From Massilia sp. NR 4-1 (GTDB taxonomy: Bacteria; Pseudomonadota; Gammaproteobacteria; Burkholderiales; Burkholderiaceae_D), in the NCBI RefSeq assembly GCF_001191005.1, contig NZ_CP012201.1:1178001-1242000 (forward strand): a DNA stretch of 64,000 nt. Direction: 5' to 3'. Of this stretch, positions 16,151-24,280 are shown in pieces (position 1 is the stretch's first letter; each line of letters starts with the position of its first letter). Under the pieces are notes generated by a model, which was not told where the DNA came from, searched no databases, and worked only from the letters and a program-made list of their open reading frames with translations. A program made the position numbers and the translations under genes.

Positions 16151-18691
16151 TTAGAAAATGGCGGCTTTCAGGCCGATCTTGTAGGTGCGTCCGTATTGCT
16201 CATACTGCGCGTTGTGGTTTTTGCTGCCTTGATAGACGTAGTACTTTTCGTTGTTCAGATTGGCCGCTTCAAAGGTGAGCTGGAAGCGCTTGTCGATCTG
16301 CCAGGAGAAGGAGAGGTCCAGCTGCTTCTGGCTGTCGACCATGCGGTCCTGGCTGGCGTTCAGAATATCCGAGCCGAGTTCCAGCAGATACGGCGATTTG
16401 TAGTTCAGCGCCAGGCGGGTGCTGACCGGCCCCTGCTCGTAGCCCAGCATCAGATTCATCACGCGGTCGGACTGGCCGGGCAGCGCGATACTGCGCGACA
16501 GGCGCGCCTTGGCCTTGCTGTCGAAGCGCGCCACATCGGCGCGCGAATCGGTCCAGGCGGCGTTGGCGCCCACCAGCAGATTGTTGAAAGGCGCCGGCAG
16601 CATGCGCAGCGGCTGCATCCAGGACAGTTCGATGCCTTTGACCTTGGCCTTGTCGCCGTTTTCGTAGGAGGTGGCGCTGGTGTAGCCGGCCCACTGGCCG
16701 CTGCCCGCCAGATTGGTGGTGTAGGTGAAGTTGCGGATGTCCTTGTGGAAGAAGTAGGCCGACACCGTGCCGTCGTTGCCGATGATGCGTTCCACGCCCA
16801 GGTCCAGATTGCGCGACTTGAGCGGCGCCAGGTCCGGATTGCCGATCACCGCTTCGGTATTGCTGGCGAGGCTGACGCCCGGCGCCAGCTGGCTGAAATT
16901 GGCGCGCACCACGGAGCTGGTGACGGCGGCGCGCACGCTGGTTTGCTGGTCCACATCGTAGCGTGCCTGCAGCGAAGGCAGCCAGTTGGTGTAGGAGCGG
17001 CTGCGGTTCAGCGGCGTAATGGTGCTGCCTGCCACTTGCGAGCCGGCGGCATCGAAGCGGGTGCGTTCGGCGCGCATGCCGGCCAGGAAGCGCCAGGCGT
17101 CGAAGGAGACGCTGTCCTGCACGTAGGCGGCGTCGATATTCTCGTTCATCGTGTAGTCGTTGATGCTCGACTCGGCTGCCAGGCGGGCGGCGTTGCGGTC
17201 CAGGCCTGCCACGCGGGCGCGGATGGCGGCCGGATCGAGCGCGACGCCGATGCGTCCCAGCTTGTAATCGAGTTCGCCGCCCTGGACGAAGCTGGACATG
17301 GCGACTGAACCCGCGCCCCAGTAGTTCGGGCTGGACGATTTGCTGCTGTTATAGGCCCACTGGTTGGTGTCGTTGGTTTTCTCGCGGCGGCTGGCTTTCA
17401 GGCCGAATTTCAGCTCGTGATGCAGGTCGCCGGTGTCGAAACTGTGACCCAGGTCGGCGCGCAGATGGCGCGCCTTGTCGTTGGAGTAGCGCTGTTGCAG
17501 GGTGATGGCGTTCAGGCTGTAATTGGCCGGATCGAACAGCGCGGCCGGACCTTGCAGCTGCGGCTTTTCGCCATTCAGGAAGCCGACGCCGGCGAAGTTG
17601 GCATTGCCGCGGAAGCGGCCGTCGTTCAGCGACTCCGGCGTGTCTTCGTCGGCGCGGCTGATGCCGCCGGAGGCGGAGAATAGCCAGGCGCCCATTTTCT
17701 GTTCGGTGCCCAGCACCAGCGAGCCGATCTCCTGGGTGTATTTGCGCTGGCGGATGCGGCGCTCGGCGCGCGCGCTGGCGGTGGTGCCTTCCAGCACACC
17801 GCCGCCGCTGAAATTGCCGACGGTGATGCGGTCGCGCACCTCGTCGTCGCTGAAGCGGCTCAGGAAGCTGCGCAGGTAGAAGCTGCTGCCCGCTTCGGGG
17901 CGATAATCAAGATTCACGGCGGCGGCCTTGCGTTCGCGCACCGGCAGATAGTCGCGCAACTCGAAGCCGCCCAGACGCTCGCCATCCCATGCGCCGCCGG
18001 TTTCCACATTGTCGGAGCCGAACTTGCGTTTCTCGGCGCTCAGACCCACGGCCACGCCCAGCTTGCCGTCCACGAAGCGCTGCGCCCACAGCAGGCCGGC
18101 GCTCGGGCTTTTCTTGCCGGTGTTGCCGTCATGGCTGGCGGCCGCGTTCACGTTGAGCAGCGTGCCGGGCAGGTCGAAGGCGGACAGCGATTTGACTTCC
18201 ACCGAGCCGCCCAGGGAGTTGGCGTCCTGCTCGGGCAGCAGGGTCTTGCTCACTTCGAGGGAACGGATCAGGCCCGCAGGCAGCACGTCCAGCGCCACGG
18301 CGCGGCGGCCGGCTTCCGGCGACGGTACCAGCGCGCCGTTGATGGTGACGCCATTCAGATCCGGACCCAGGCCTCGCACCGTGACATAGCGGCCTTCACC
18401 CTGGTCGCGCTGCACCGACACGCCAGGCAGGCGGGCCAGCGCCTCGGCGGCGTTCTTGTCCGGCAGACCGCCGATATCGTCGCTGCTGACGACGCTGACG
18501 ATATTGTCGGCCTTCTCCTGCGCGGAAATGGCCTTGCTCAGGCTCGCGCGCTGGCCGGTCACGACGACGGCGGCGGCCACCGGGCCGGTGTCGGCCAGTT
18601 CGGCGTGGGCGCTGCACATGGCGAGGATGCCGAGGCTCAGGGTAGTCAGGCGCAGGGCGGCGGGCTTGGTCGGCTGGGTCTTGGTATGCAT
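16151..18691 (-). CDS. TonB-dependent outer-membrane receptor
   Basis: An 846-residue receptor of the TonB-Xanthomonas/Caulobacter type. It has a signal peptide ending near AHA-ELADT, a TonB-box-like AAAVVVTGQRASL, a plug domain (residues about 60-170, with IGGLPDKNAAEALARLPGV and RYVTVRGLGPDLNGVTING), and a long 22-strand-type barrel ending in GLKAAIF with terminal Phe. It should carry a substrate through the outer membrane using TonB-ExbBD energy. Because it is co-transcribed with a phytase, phytate or its breakdown products are the best guess. A TAGAAT on the minus strand (18,727 to 18,722) could be its -10; no ribosome-binding site is obvious. Confidence 0.92.
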   Translation of the reverse strand: MHTKTQPTKPAALRLTTLSLGILAMCSAHAELADTGPVAAAVVVTGQRASLSKAISAQEKADNIVSVVSSDDIGGLPDKNAAEALARLPGVSVQRDQGEGRYVTVRGLGPDLNGVTINGALVPSPEAGRRAVALDVLPAGLIRSLEVSKTLLPEQDANSLGGSVEVKSLSAFDLPGTLLNVNAAASHDGNTGKKSPSAGLLWAQRFVDGKLGVAVGLSAEKRKFGSDNVETGGAWDGERLGGFELRDYLPVRERKAAAVNLDYRPEAGSSFYLRSFLSRFSDDEVRDRITVGNFSGGGVLEGTTASARAERRIRQRKYTQEIGSLVLGTEQKMGAWLFSASGGISRADEDTPESLNDGRFRGNANFAGVGFLNGEKPQLQGPAALFDPANYSLNAITLQQRYSNDKARHLRADLGHSFDTGDLHHELKFGLKASRREKTNDTNQWAYNSSKSSSPNYWGAGSVAMSSFVQGGELDYKLGRIGVALDPAAIRARVAGLDRNAARLAAESSINDYTMNENIDAAYVQDSVSFDAWRFLAGMRAERTRFDAAGSQVAGSTITPLNRSRSYTNWLPSLQARYDVDQQTSVRAAVTSSVVRANFSQLAPGVSLASNTEAVIGNPDLAPLKSRNLDLGVERIIGNDGTVSAYFFHKDIRNFTYTTNLAGSGQWAGYTSATSYENGDKAKVKGIELSWMQPLRMLPAPFNNLLVGANAAWTDSRADVARFDSKAKARLSRSIALPGQSDRVMNLMLGYEQGPVSTRLALNYKSPYLLELGSDILNASQDRMVDSQKQLDLSFSWQIDKRFQLTFEAANLNNEKYYVYQGSKNHNAQYEQYGRTYKIGLKAAIF

Positions 18692-18770
18692 GGTGTGTGG
18701 ATGAGTGGTTGAACGGGGCGGATTCTAGGGAGGGAATGTGTCAACTTTGTTACCGGCTTTGCGCGCAACC

Positions 18771-18799
18771 CCGGATTCGGCCCGATTTGCCGAATCCGG
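18771..18799. promoter_or_regulatory. Perfect 11-bp inverted repeat in the TonB receptor/GGDEF divergent gap
   Basis: CCGGATTCGGC and GCCGAATCCGG flank a 7-base loop. It lies about 80-108 bases upstream of the receptor start and 218 bases upstream of the GGDEF gene. There is no T tract, so it is not a simple terminator. It could be an operator for a dimeric regulator or a hairpin in a long receptor leader. The rest of the 325-base gap (18,692-19,016) holds only this and the Pho box. Confidence 0.6.
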
Positions 18800-18951
18800 C
18801 GCGGGATGTGAGCTGAAATGACCTGCCTGCGCGCCGGTCCCACAACGATGCGCACCGTCCCGCGAGGCGCGGCGGGCCGGCTTTCCCCTATGAGAAGACG
18901 GGGCGGCCGGCGCGCGTTGCAAAAAAGATGTGAGCCGTTTGCACCTCCCGG

Positions 18952-18969
18952 CTGTCATCGGCCTGTCAT
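18952..18969 (+). promoter_or_regulatory. PhoB-binding Pho box
   Basis: Two perfect CTGTCAT heptamers (18,952-18,958 and 18,963-18,969) are separated by four bases, exactly the PhoB direct-repeat layout. Ten bases after the second repeat is TAAGCT (18,980-18,985), the place of the -10 hexamer in PhoB-activated promoters. The ATG at 19,017 follows about 25 bases after the implied start of transcription. The box points to the GGDEF/AraC pair; a role for the divergent phytase operon is possible but not shown. Confidence 0.8.
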
Positions 18970-19016
18970 ATGGCGGCGATAAGCTGCTGCGGCCCTGTCG
19001 ATACCGTCCCCACGCC

Positions 19017-19934
19017 ATGCTCAGATTGCACCGCAACTTCCTCATCGCCGCCGCGCTGGCCATGTGCGCGCTTCCCTTCCTGTACGCGGCGCTGGGCGCG
19101 GCCAAGCCTTTTGCGGCCTGGCGCTGGATGGATATCGTGGGCGAGGGCGGCACCGCGCTGATGGCGGGCGTATGGCTGCTGATTACCCTGAGCAGCCGTC
19201 CCGGCGGGCTGGTGACGCGCCTGCTGGCAGGCGGACTGGCGGCGATCATGCTGGGCTGCTGGGCCGACTGCATGGACGAATTCTTCCGCATCCCCAAGGA
19301 CGAGGTGTGGGACAACTGGCTGGAAGGCTTGATGCCACTGGGGATGCTGGTGCTCACGGCGGGCATGTATTACTGGCGCCAGGAGCAATTCAGCCTGAAC
19401 GAACATCTGCAGAAGCGCGAGCGCCTGTTCCGCGACCACCGCGCCTTCGACCGCATCACGCAGCTGGCGGGCGCCGGTTACCTGCGCAGCCAATTGCGCC
19501 TGGAGCGCGAAAACCATCCAGGCCGCAGCTGCGCCCTGGTCCTGCTGGACATCGACGGCTTCCACCGCATCAACCGTGAACACGGGCAGCGCGAAGGCGA
19601 CCGCGCCCTGCAGGCCGTGGGCCATATGCTGCTGCTGAATCTGCGCAACGAAGACCTGCTGTGCCGCTATGCCGGCGACCGTTTCGCCATCCTGATGCCT
19701 GGCACCGGTGCGCAGGAGGCGCGCGCCAGCGCCGCCCATCTATGCGCCATGGTTGGCCAGATGCGTCATCACGGCAGCCAGGGCGTGATCGCCATCAGCC
19801 TGCGCCATGCCTGCGCCGCCGCCGAGGGCGAGGCCGAGGAGCTGCTGGCCCGCCTGGGCCGCGAAATCGACAAGTCCACGCCGCCGCCAAGCGAGATGGC
19901 GCTGGACGCCGGCCAGCGGGCAGTGGCGGCGTGA
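19017..19934 (+). CDS. Membrane protein with degenerate GGDEF domain and intact I-site
   Basis: About 305 residues. The N-terminal ~125 residues contain four hydrophobic segments; the C-terminal half is a GGDEF domain (LVLLDIDGFHRINREHGQREGD, then LLCRYAGDRFAILMP). The signature is AGDRF instead of GG(D/E)EF, so a metal-binding acidic residue is replaced by Arg, and cyclase activity is doubtful. The inhibitory-site motif RxxD (RNED) is kept exactly five residues before the signature, which suggests a c-di-GMP sensor rather than a producer. I chose ATG 19017 because a Pho box and -10 candidate lie just before it; a GTG at 18930 would sit upstream of the promoter. Its stop overlaps the AraC start in GTGA. 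Confidence 0.8.
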   Translation: MLRLHRNFLIAAALAMCALPFLYAALGAAKPFAAWRWMDIVGEGGTALMAGVWLLITLSSRPGGLVTRLLAGGLAAIMLGCWADCMDEFFRIPKDEVWDNWLEGLMPLGMLVLTAGMYYWRQEQFSLNEHLQKRERLFRDHRAFDRITQLAGAGYLRSQLRLERENHPGRSCALVLLDIDGFHRINREHGQREGDRALQAVGHMLLLNLRNEDLLCRYAGDRFAILMPGTGAQEARASAAHLCAMVGQMRHHGSQGVIAISLRHACAAAEGEAEELLARLGREIDKSTPPPSEMALDAGQRAVAA

Positions 19935-20947
19935 TCGCCTTCCACACCATCGGCGACGCCTGCATTGCGGCAGGCCAGCAGCCCGCGCTGGCGCTCGACT
20001 ATGCGCGCAGCCGCGATGCGGCCGACAGCGCGCTGCTGCGCGGCCTGTGGCTGGACGCCTCGGTGCTGTCCGATCCCGCCAGCATGATTACGCCGGGCCA
20101 GTACCACCAGCTGCTGGCGAATACGCTGCGCGCCCTGAACAGCCCCGACACCAGCTTCATGCTGGGCCAGCACCTGCTGCCCGGCCATAACGGCGCCATC
20201 AGCCACGCCCTGCTGCATGCCCAGAACCTGCGCCAGGCGCTGGAACTGCTGACGGCCTGGCATGCCCGCCTGACGCCGCTGCTTTGTCCCCGTTTGCGCG
20301 AGGAGAACGGCATCGCCGTGCTGTACTGGGTCGACAGTTACGGCGCTCCCAGCCTGCTGCCCGCGCTGGTGGAGATGCACATGACGGCCGTCGCCGCCAT
20401 GTGCCGCTGGCTGGGCGGCGAGCGCCTGCCCTGGCGCTTCTGCTTCAACCGCGCCGCGCCTGCGCATGTTGAGCAGCACGAGGTGCATCTGGGTTCCGAG
20501 CTGCGCTTCAACTGCCATCTGGATGCGATGCTGATCGATTCCACCTGGCTGGACCGCCCCTGGCCGCGCGGGAATGCGGTGGCGGCGTCCGTCGCTCTGC
20601 GCAATGCGGCCGGCGAAGCGGCGGCGCTTCCCAGCCTGCTCGACGCGATGTACGACTATCTGCTGGAGCGGGTGCGGCGCGTGCCGTCGCAGGAACAGGC
20701 CGCAGCCGATTTCGGCGCCAGTCCCGCCACGCTGAAGCGCTATCTCTCGCGCCACGGCACGCATTTTCAGGCAGAGCTGGATCAGGTGCGCACCCACGTC
20801 GCGCTGCATCTCTTCCACAGCCGGCGCGCCGACAACGAGGCCGTGGCCCAATACCTGGGCTTCCACGATGCGACCAATTTCCGTCGCTCCTTCAAGCGCT
20901 GGACCGGCAAGACGCCAGCCTTGCTGCGCGACGCGCTGCTGGCTTAG
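19931..20947 (+). CDS. AraC family transcriptional regulator
   Basis: A 338-residue regulator of the type with an N-terminal 'Arabinose_bd' (OruR/ArgR-like) domain, residues about 20-205, and a C-terminal AraC DNA-binding domain. The latter includes SQEQAAADFGASPATLKRYL (first helix-turn-helix) and EAVAQYLGFHDATNFRRSFKRWTG (second, with the classic signature). The GTG start overlaps the TGA of the GGDEF gene by four bases, so the two are translationally coupled and probably work together. Its gene ends tail to tail with the binding-protein gene with a four-base overlap. The effector and target genes are unknown; the adjacent transport operon is a natural candidate. Confidence 0.9.
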   Translation: MIAFHTIGDACIAAGQQPALALDYARSRDAADSALLRGLWLDASVLSDPASMITPGQYHQLLANTLRALNSPDTSFMLGQHLLPGHNGAISHALLHAQNLRQALELLTAWHARLTPLLCPRLREENGIAVLYWVDSYGAPSLLPALVEMHMTAVAAMCRWLGGERLPWRFCFNRAAPAHVEQHEVHLGSELRFNCHLDAMLIDSTWLDRPWPRGNAVAASVALRNAAGEAAALPSLLDAMYDYLLERVRRVPSQEQAAADFGASPATLKRYLSRHGTHFQAELDQVRTHVALHLFHSRRADNEAVAQYLGFHDATNFRRSFKRWTGKTPALLRDALLA

Positions 20948-21816
20948 CGCCGCAGCTCGCTCTCGGCGATCTGTTCCAGCTCGCCGCTGCGCTTCATTTC
21001 ATTGAGCACGACATTGAACTGGCGCACGAACTCGGATTTGAAGGGATAGCGCACCGGGTCCACGCGGGTAAAGCCCAGATAGCCGAACTCCTGGCTGATG
21101 ACCGTGGCCTCCACCACATTGCCGGTCTTCTGATAGGCCTTCTCGGTGCGGATGCGGGCCAGCGCGTTCTGGATCGCGTGGCGGTCGTTCATATAGCAAT
21201 CGAGCCGCCCCACCAGCAGCTTGCGCAGATTCTCCTCGGTGCCGCGCGCCTCGTTCAGGGTGATCTTGCCCTGCTTGAGCGCTTGGTCGAATTCCTTGCC
21301 GCCGATCAGATAACCGGTATTCCGGCCGATGTGCAGGCCCAGATAGTCGTCCGGCCAGCGGCTGGGCAAACCTTTGGGCGCGACGCTGTCGTTGCAGAAA
21401 AGCGTCACGTTTTCGTTGAAGATGGGGGCCGAATAATCCATATACGGCCGCTCGTCCGGGCGGTAATACGGCGGCGTGAGGGCGAAGGCTTCGCCCATTT
21501 CCACCATTTTCAGGCCGCGCTTCCAGGGCACGGGAAGCACCTGCACCTTGTAGGCCGGCATGCGCGCGAAGGCCTTGCGCAGGATGCCGGGATAGACGCC
21601 GCGCGCTTCGCCGTTGAGGGAATAGGAATAGGGCGGATAAGCATCGTCGGCATACACCACCACTTCGACCTGGTCGGCCGCCGCCGCGCCGCCGCCCAGC
21701 AAGGCCGCCAGCAGAAGCAGGACAGCGGCGGCCGCGATACGGCAGCGGACTATTTGATGTCCTTGATGGCGTCCTGGTATTCCTTGGACTTTTTCACCTT
21801 GCCGATGGCCGCCCAT
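20944..21816 (-). CDS. Periplasmic solute-binding protein, family 3-like
   Basis: The mature part begins after AAAADQVEVVVYADD and runs about 240 residues as an SBP_bac_3 fold: YPPYSYSLNGEARGVYPGIL, then VPWKRGLKMVEMGEAFALTPPYYRPDERP, then the hinge and lobe 2 with LLVGRLDCYMNDRHAI. It binds a small solute, perhaps an amino acid. No permease or ATPase gene is near, so it may be a sensor or 'orphan' binder. The start is odd: the only standard start codon in frame is the ATG at 21816, 67 bases inside the upstream gene, giving a 28-residue lead before the hydrophobic signal core. It may be coupled to, or start at, a non-standard codon after AAGGA near 21,757. Confidence 0.78.
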   Translation of the reverse strand: MGGHRQGEKVQGIPGRHQGHQIVRCRIAAAAVLLLLAALLGGGAAAADQVEVVVYADDAYPPYSYSLNGEARGVYPGILRKAFARMPAYKVQVLPVPWKRGLKMVEMGEAFALTPPYYRPDERPYMDYSAPIFNENVTLFCNDSVAPKGLPSRWPDDYLGLHIGRNTGYLIGGKEFDQALKQGKITLNEARGTEENLRKLLVGRLDCYMNDRHAIQNALARIRTEKAYQKTGNVVEATVISQEFGYLGFTRVDPVRYPFKSEFVRQFNVVLNEMKRSGELEQIAESELRR

Positions 21817-22508
21817 AGCGCTTCAACTTTCTCCTTGTTTGCCGCGTAATAGGTTTTCGATACGGGGGCGTAGAAGTCCGCCGTCATGAATTGCTTGGGC
21901 AGGACTTCGACCTTGTCGCTGAACTCCTTGCGCGTGGCGAGCAAGGCGCTCATCTCGCCATCGAAGCCCAGCAGGATCTCGCCCTGGCCGGCGATCAGCT
22001 TATGGAAATTGCGCGCCGGCTCCTTGGTATTGTCATCATACGGCACATTCATGGATTTCAGGCGATCGGAAATGGTGGCGAAGCCGGAGGGGATCAGCAC
22101 CGGTTTGCTGACGTTCTGGAATTTGCTGCCGTCCCAGCCGGCATTGCTGCCCTTGACGCGGTAGGCCAGGATATCCATGCGCGCCAGCGCGGCGGCGGTG
22201 TTCGGTTTGTCGCCCTGCATCGGGTAGGCCGCGTATTCGGCATGGAAGGGCGTAAAGCCGGCGTTGACCAGGCCGCTGGTGGCGCCGCTGCGCACCTCCT
22301 CGATGCAGCGTTTCCATGACGTTACTTTCATTGTCACCGGTACATTTGCCTGCTTGGCCGCCATCTTGATCAGCACCTGCATGGTGCCGTCCTTGGCGGG
22401 GAAGGTGTACGGCGCGGCGGCCTGGTCTTCAACGCAAAGAACCATGGCGTCCTGGCAGAAGGCGGCGGCGGGCAGGGCGAGCAGCAGGGCGCTGGCAAGA
22501 GCTTTCAT
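21750..22508 (-). CDS. Periplasmic solute-binding protein, family 3-like
   Basis: A 252-residue protein with a signal peptide (MKALASALLLALPAAAFCQ, cleavage near FCQ-DAM). It has the SBP_bac_3 pattern: LCVEDQAAAPYTFPAKDGTMQVLIKMA, lobe 1 with WKRCIEEVRSGATSGLVNAGF, lobe 2 with LIPSGFATISDRLKS and FHKLIAGQGEILLGFDGE. It likely binds a polar metabolite in the periplasm. GGAG lies nine bases before the ATG at 22508. It sits between the porin (40 bases upstream) and the second binding protein (overlapping downstream), all on one strand, so the three probably form one operon for uptake or sensing of one compound. Confidence 0.85.
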   Translation of the reverse strand: MKALASALLLALPAAAFCQDAMVLCVEDQAAAPYTFPAKDGTMQVLIKMAAKQANVPVTMKVTSWKRCIEEVRSGATSGLVNAGFTPFHAEYAAYPMQGDKPNTAAALARMDILAYRVKGSNAGWDGSKFQNVSKPVLIPSGFATISDRLKSMNVPYDDNTKEPARNFHKLIAGQGEILLGFDGEMSALLATRKEFSDKVEVLPKQFMTADFYAPVSKTYYAANKEKVEALWAAIGKVKKSKEYQDAIKDIK

Positions 22509-22548
22509 AGGGGGCTTCTCCATTGGACGAGGATGATTGAACAGGGGC

Positions 22549-23544
22549 TTAGAACTTATGGTTGATGCCGGCCGCGAAACCGCGTTTGCCGCTGCCGACT
22601 TCGATGGCATTGCCAACCGTGAACGGGGCGCCATTCTTGTTGTTGATGCGCGAGTAGGAGCTGTATAGATCGGTGCGTTTCGACAGCGCGAAGGTATAGC
22701 CGATCGCCGCCTGGTTGGCATCCTGGTCCAAGCCGCTGCGGTCGTTATGGCGTATCCAGGACACGAGATAGGTGGATGGCCCATGCTCGCAGGTGGCGCC
22801 GACGATCAGGTCGCGGCTGTCCATGGCCATGGCCGGGTCTTTATTGACGGCGTAGCCGAGCGCGCCCTTGAACGCGCCGACCTGGTAGGTGGCGCCGGCA
22901 AAGCTGACCTTGTTGCGGCTGCTGCCCGTCGCGTCTTCCAGCGTGCGGTGGGCGAAGACGGCGAACAGCGGGCCGCGCTGGTACTCCAGGGCCAGGCCGG
23001 TTTCGCGCTTGGCCTTGCTGTTGCCCGGCGTTTCTCCCGGCGCGTAGGTCAGGCTGGCCTTGAAGCCCTGCATGGTGGGCGTGGTGTAGTAGATGCCGTT
23101 GCTGGTGCGGAAATCCGAGAACATGATGTTCGAATAGGCGCCCTCGTGGCCGCCGCCGAAGGGATCGACATCCATCAGCGCATACGTCAGCAGATTGAAT
23201 TGACGTCCCAGCTTGACGGTGCCGAAGCCGCCGCTCAGCCCAACCAAGGTCTGACGTCCGAAAGCCAGGCCACCCGGGCGGCTGCCGCCGGTATCGCCGG
23301 CAATGCCGCTTTCCAGCACGAACAGCGCTTGCAGACCGCCGCCCAGATTTTCCGTGCCTTTGAAGCCCAGGCGCGAACCGGCTTCGACGCCGCTTTGCAC
23401 GGTCCAGCCGGCCGCTTTCGGGCCGCCGCTTTCGTGCACGATGCCCAGGTCCATCGAGCCGTAGACGGTGATATTGGTTTGCGCGCCGGCGCCGCCGGCC
23501 GCCAAGACAAAGCTGGACATCAAGAGGCTGTGGACTGTTTTCAT
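22549..23544 (-). CDS. Gram-negative general porin (Neisseria/Burkholderia type)
   Basis: A 331-residue outer-membrane porin with a signal peptide (cleavage near AGA-QTNITVYG). It has the features of the 16-strand trimeric porins of betaproteobacteria: VTVYGSMDLGI-like first strand, SRLGFKGTENLGGGLQALFVLE, the constriction loop 3 region after LGRQFNLLTYALMDVDPF, and the C-terminal Phe in GFAAGINHKF. It lets small hydrophilic solutes pass. GGAG precedes the ATG. It leads an operon with the two periplasmic binding proteins, which suggests that the three serve one uptake route. Confidence 0.95.
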   Translation of the reverse strand: MKTVHSLLMSSFVLAAGGAGAQTNITVYGSMDLGIVHESGGPKAAGWTVQSGVEAGSRLGFKGTENLGGGLQALFVLESGIAGDTGGSRPGGLAFGRQTLVGLSGGFGTVKLGRQFNLLTYALMDVDPFGGGHEGAYSNIMFSDFRTSNGIYYTTPTMQGFKASLTYAPGETPGNSKAKRETGLALEYQRGPLFAVFAHRTLEDATGSSRNKVSFAGATYQVGAFKGALGYAVNKDPAMAMDSRDLIVGATCEHGPSTYLVSWIRHNDRSGLDQDANQAAIGYTFALSKRTDLYSSYSRINNKNGAPFTVGNAIEVGSGKRGFAAGINHKF

Positions 23545-23743
23545 CAGGCATCTCCGTCGCTGGCTGGTTGGCTTGCGGAATCGATTATGGCCATACGCCC
23601 CGTAACTTCAATGCTTTTTGGAAAAACGCTACAGCCTGCGGCGGGTTTTTTTCGCGGTTCTTATGGAAGTGGAAAGAAAGACTGCAAGGACGTTAACAAA
23701 AGCGCCGGCTAGCGTGGCGAAAGCGCCACCATGCGCAAAAAAG

Positions 23744-23767
23744 AAAAAACGGGGGCCAAGCCCCCGT
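23744..23767 (-). terminator. Rho-independent terminator after the DoxX gene
   Basis: On the minus strand an 8-bp stem (ACGGGGGC with GCCCCCGT, 23,767-23,749) with a 3-base loop is followed by six T residues and more T-rich sequence. It is 20 bases past the DoxX stop. Confidence 0.93.
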
Positions 23768-23786
23768 GCTAGAAATGCCAACCGGA

Positions 23787-24227
23787 TCAGATGCGGGCCA
23801 GCACTTGCGGTGTGCCGCGGCGGGCGTCCAGGCTCAGGCTGCCTGGGCCGAAGGCGGCGATTTGCAGCAGGCCGCCCGCCATGGCCAGGTTTTTCAGCAG
23901 ATGGATCAGCTGGTTCTGGTCGCCGATGGCGCCGTGGAACAGCACGGCCGTCACCACCGAGAAGGCTGCCAAGCCCAGCGCCACGAGACGGGTCTGGTAG
24001 CCGAAGGCCAGCAGCAGGCCGCCAACCAATTCCACGCCGATGGCACCGGCCAGGCCGAGGGCCGGGAAGGGCAGGCCCATGGCCGAGATATAGCCCATGG
24101 TGGCGGCCGGCGCCGAGATTTTTCCGATGGCGCTGAAGACGAAGATGAGGGCCATCAGCAGGCGGCCGGCCAAAGGCAGGACAGCGGTGTTCAGGGCGTT
24201 GTTGTTGATGTTGTTGGCGTTGTTCAT
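23787..24227 (-). CDS. DoxX family inner-membrane protein
   Basis: A 146-residue protein with four hydrophobic helices and the DoxX marks LAGRLLMALIFVFSAIGKI and GYISAMGLPFP in the first third, then VELVGGLLLAFGYQTR. The N-terminus is Asn-rich. Many family members join redox or thiol-stress complexes, but the specific reaction is not known. GGAG precedes the ATG by eight bases. It begins 53 bases after the pirin stop and a strong terminator follows, so it is the second gene of a pirin-doxX operon next to a divergent LysR gene, a common arrangement. Confidence 0.92.
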   Translation of the reverse strand: MNNANNINNNALNTAVLPLAGRLLMALIFVFSAIGKISAPAATMGYISAMGLPFPALGLAGAIGVELVGGLLLAFGYQTRLVALGLAAFSVVTAVLFHGAIGDQNQLIHLLKNLAMAGGLLQIAAFGPGSLSLDARRGTPQVLARI

Positions 24228-24280
24228 GGTGATGCTCCTTCAATATAAATGATGTAAATCGTTTTTAGTCCTGCGTTTTC

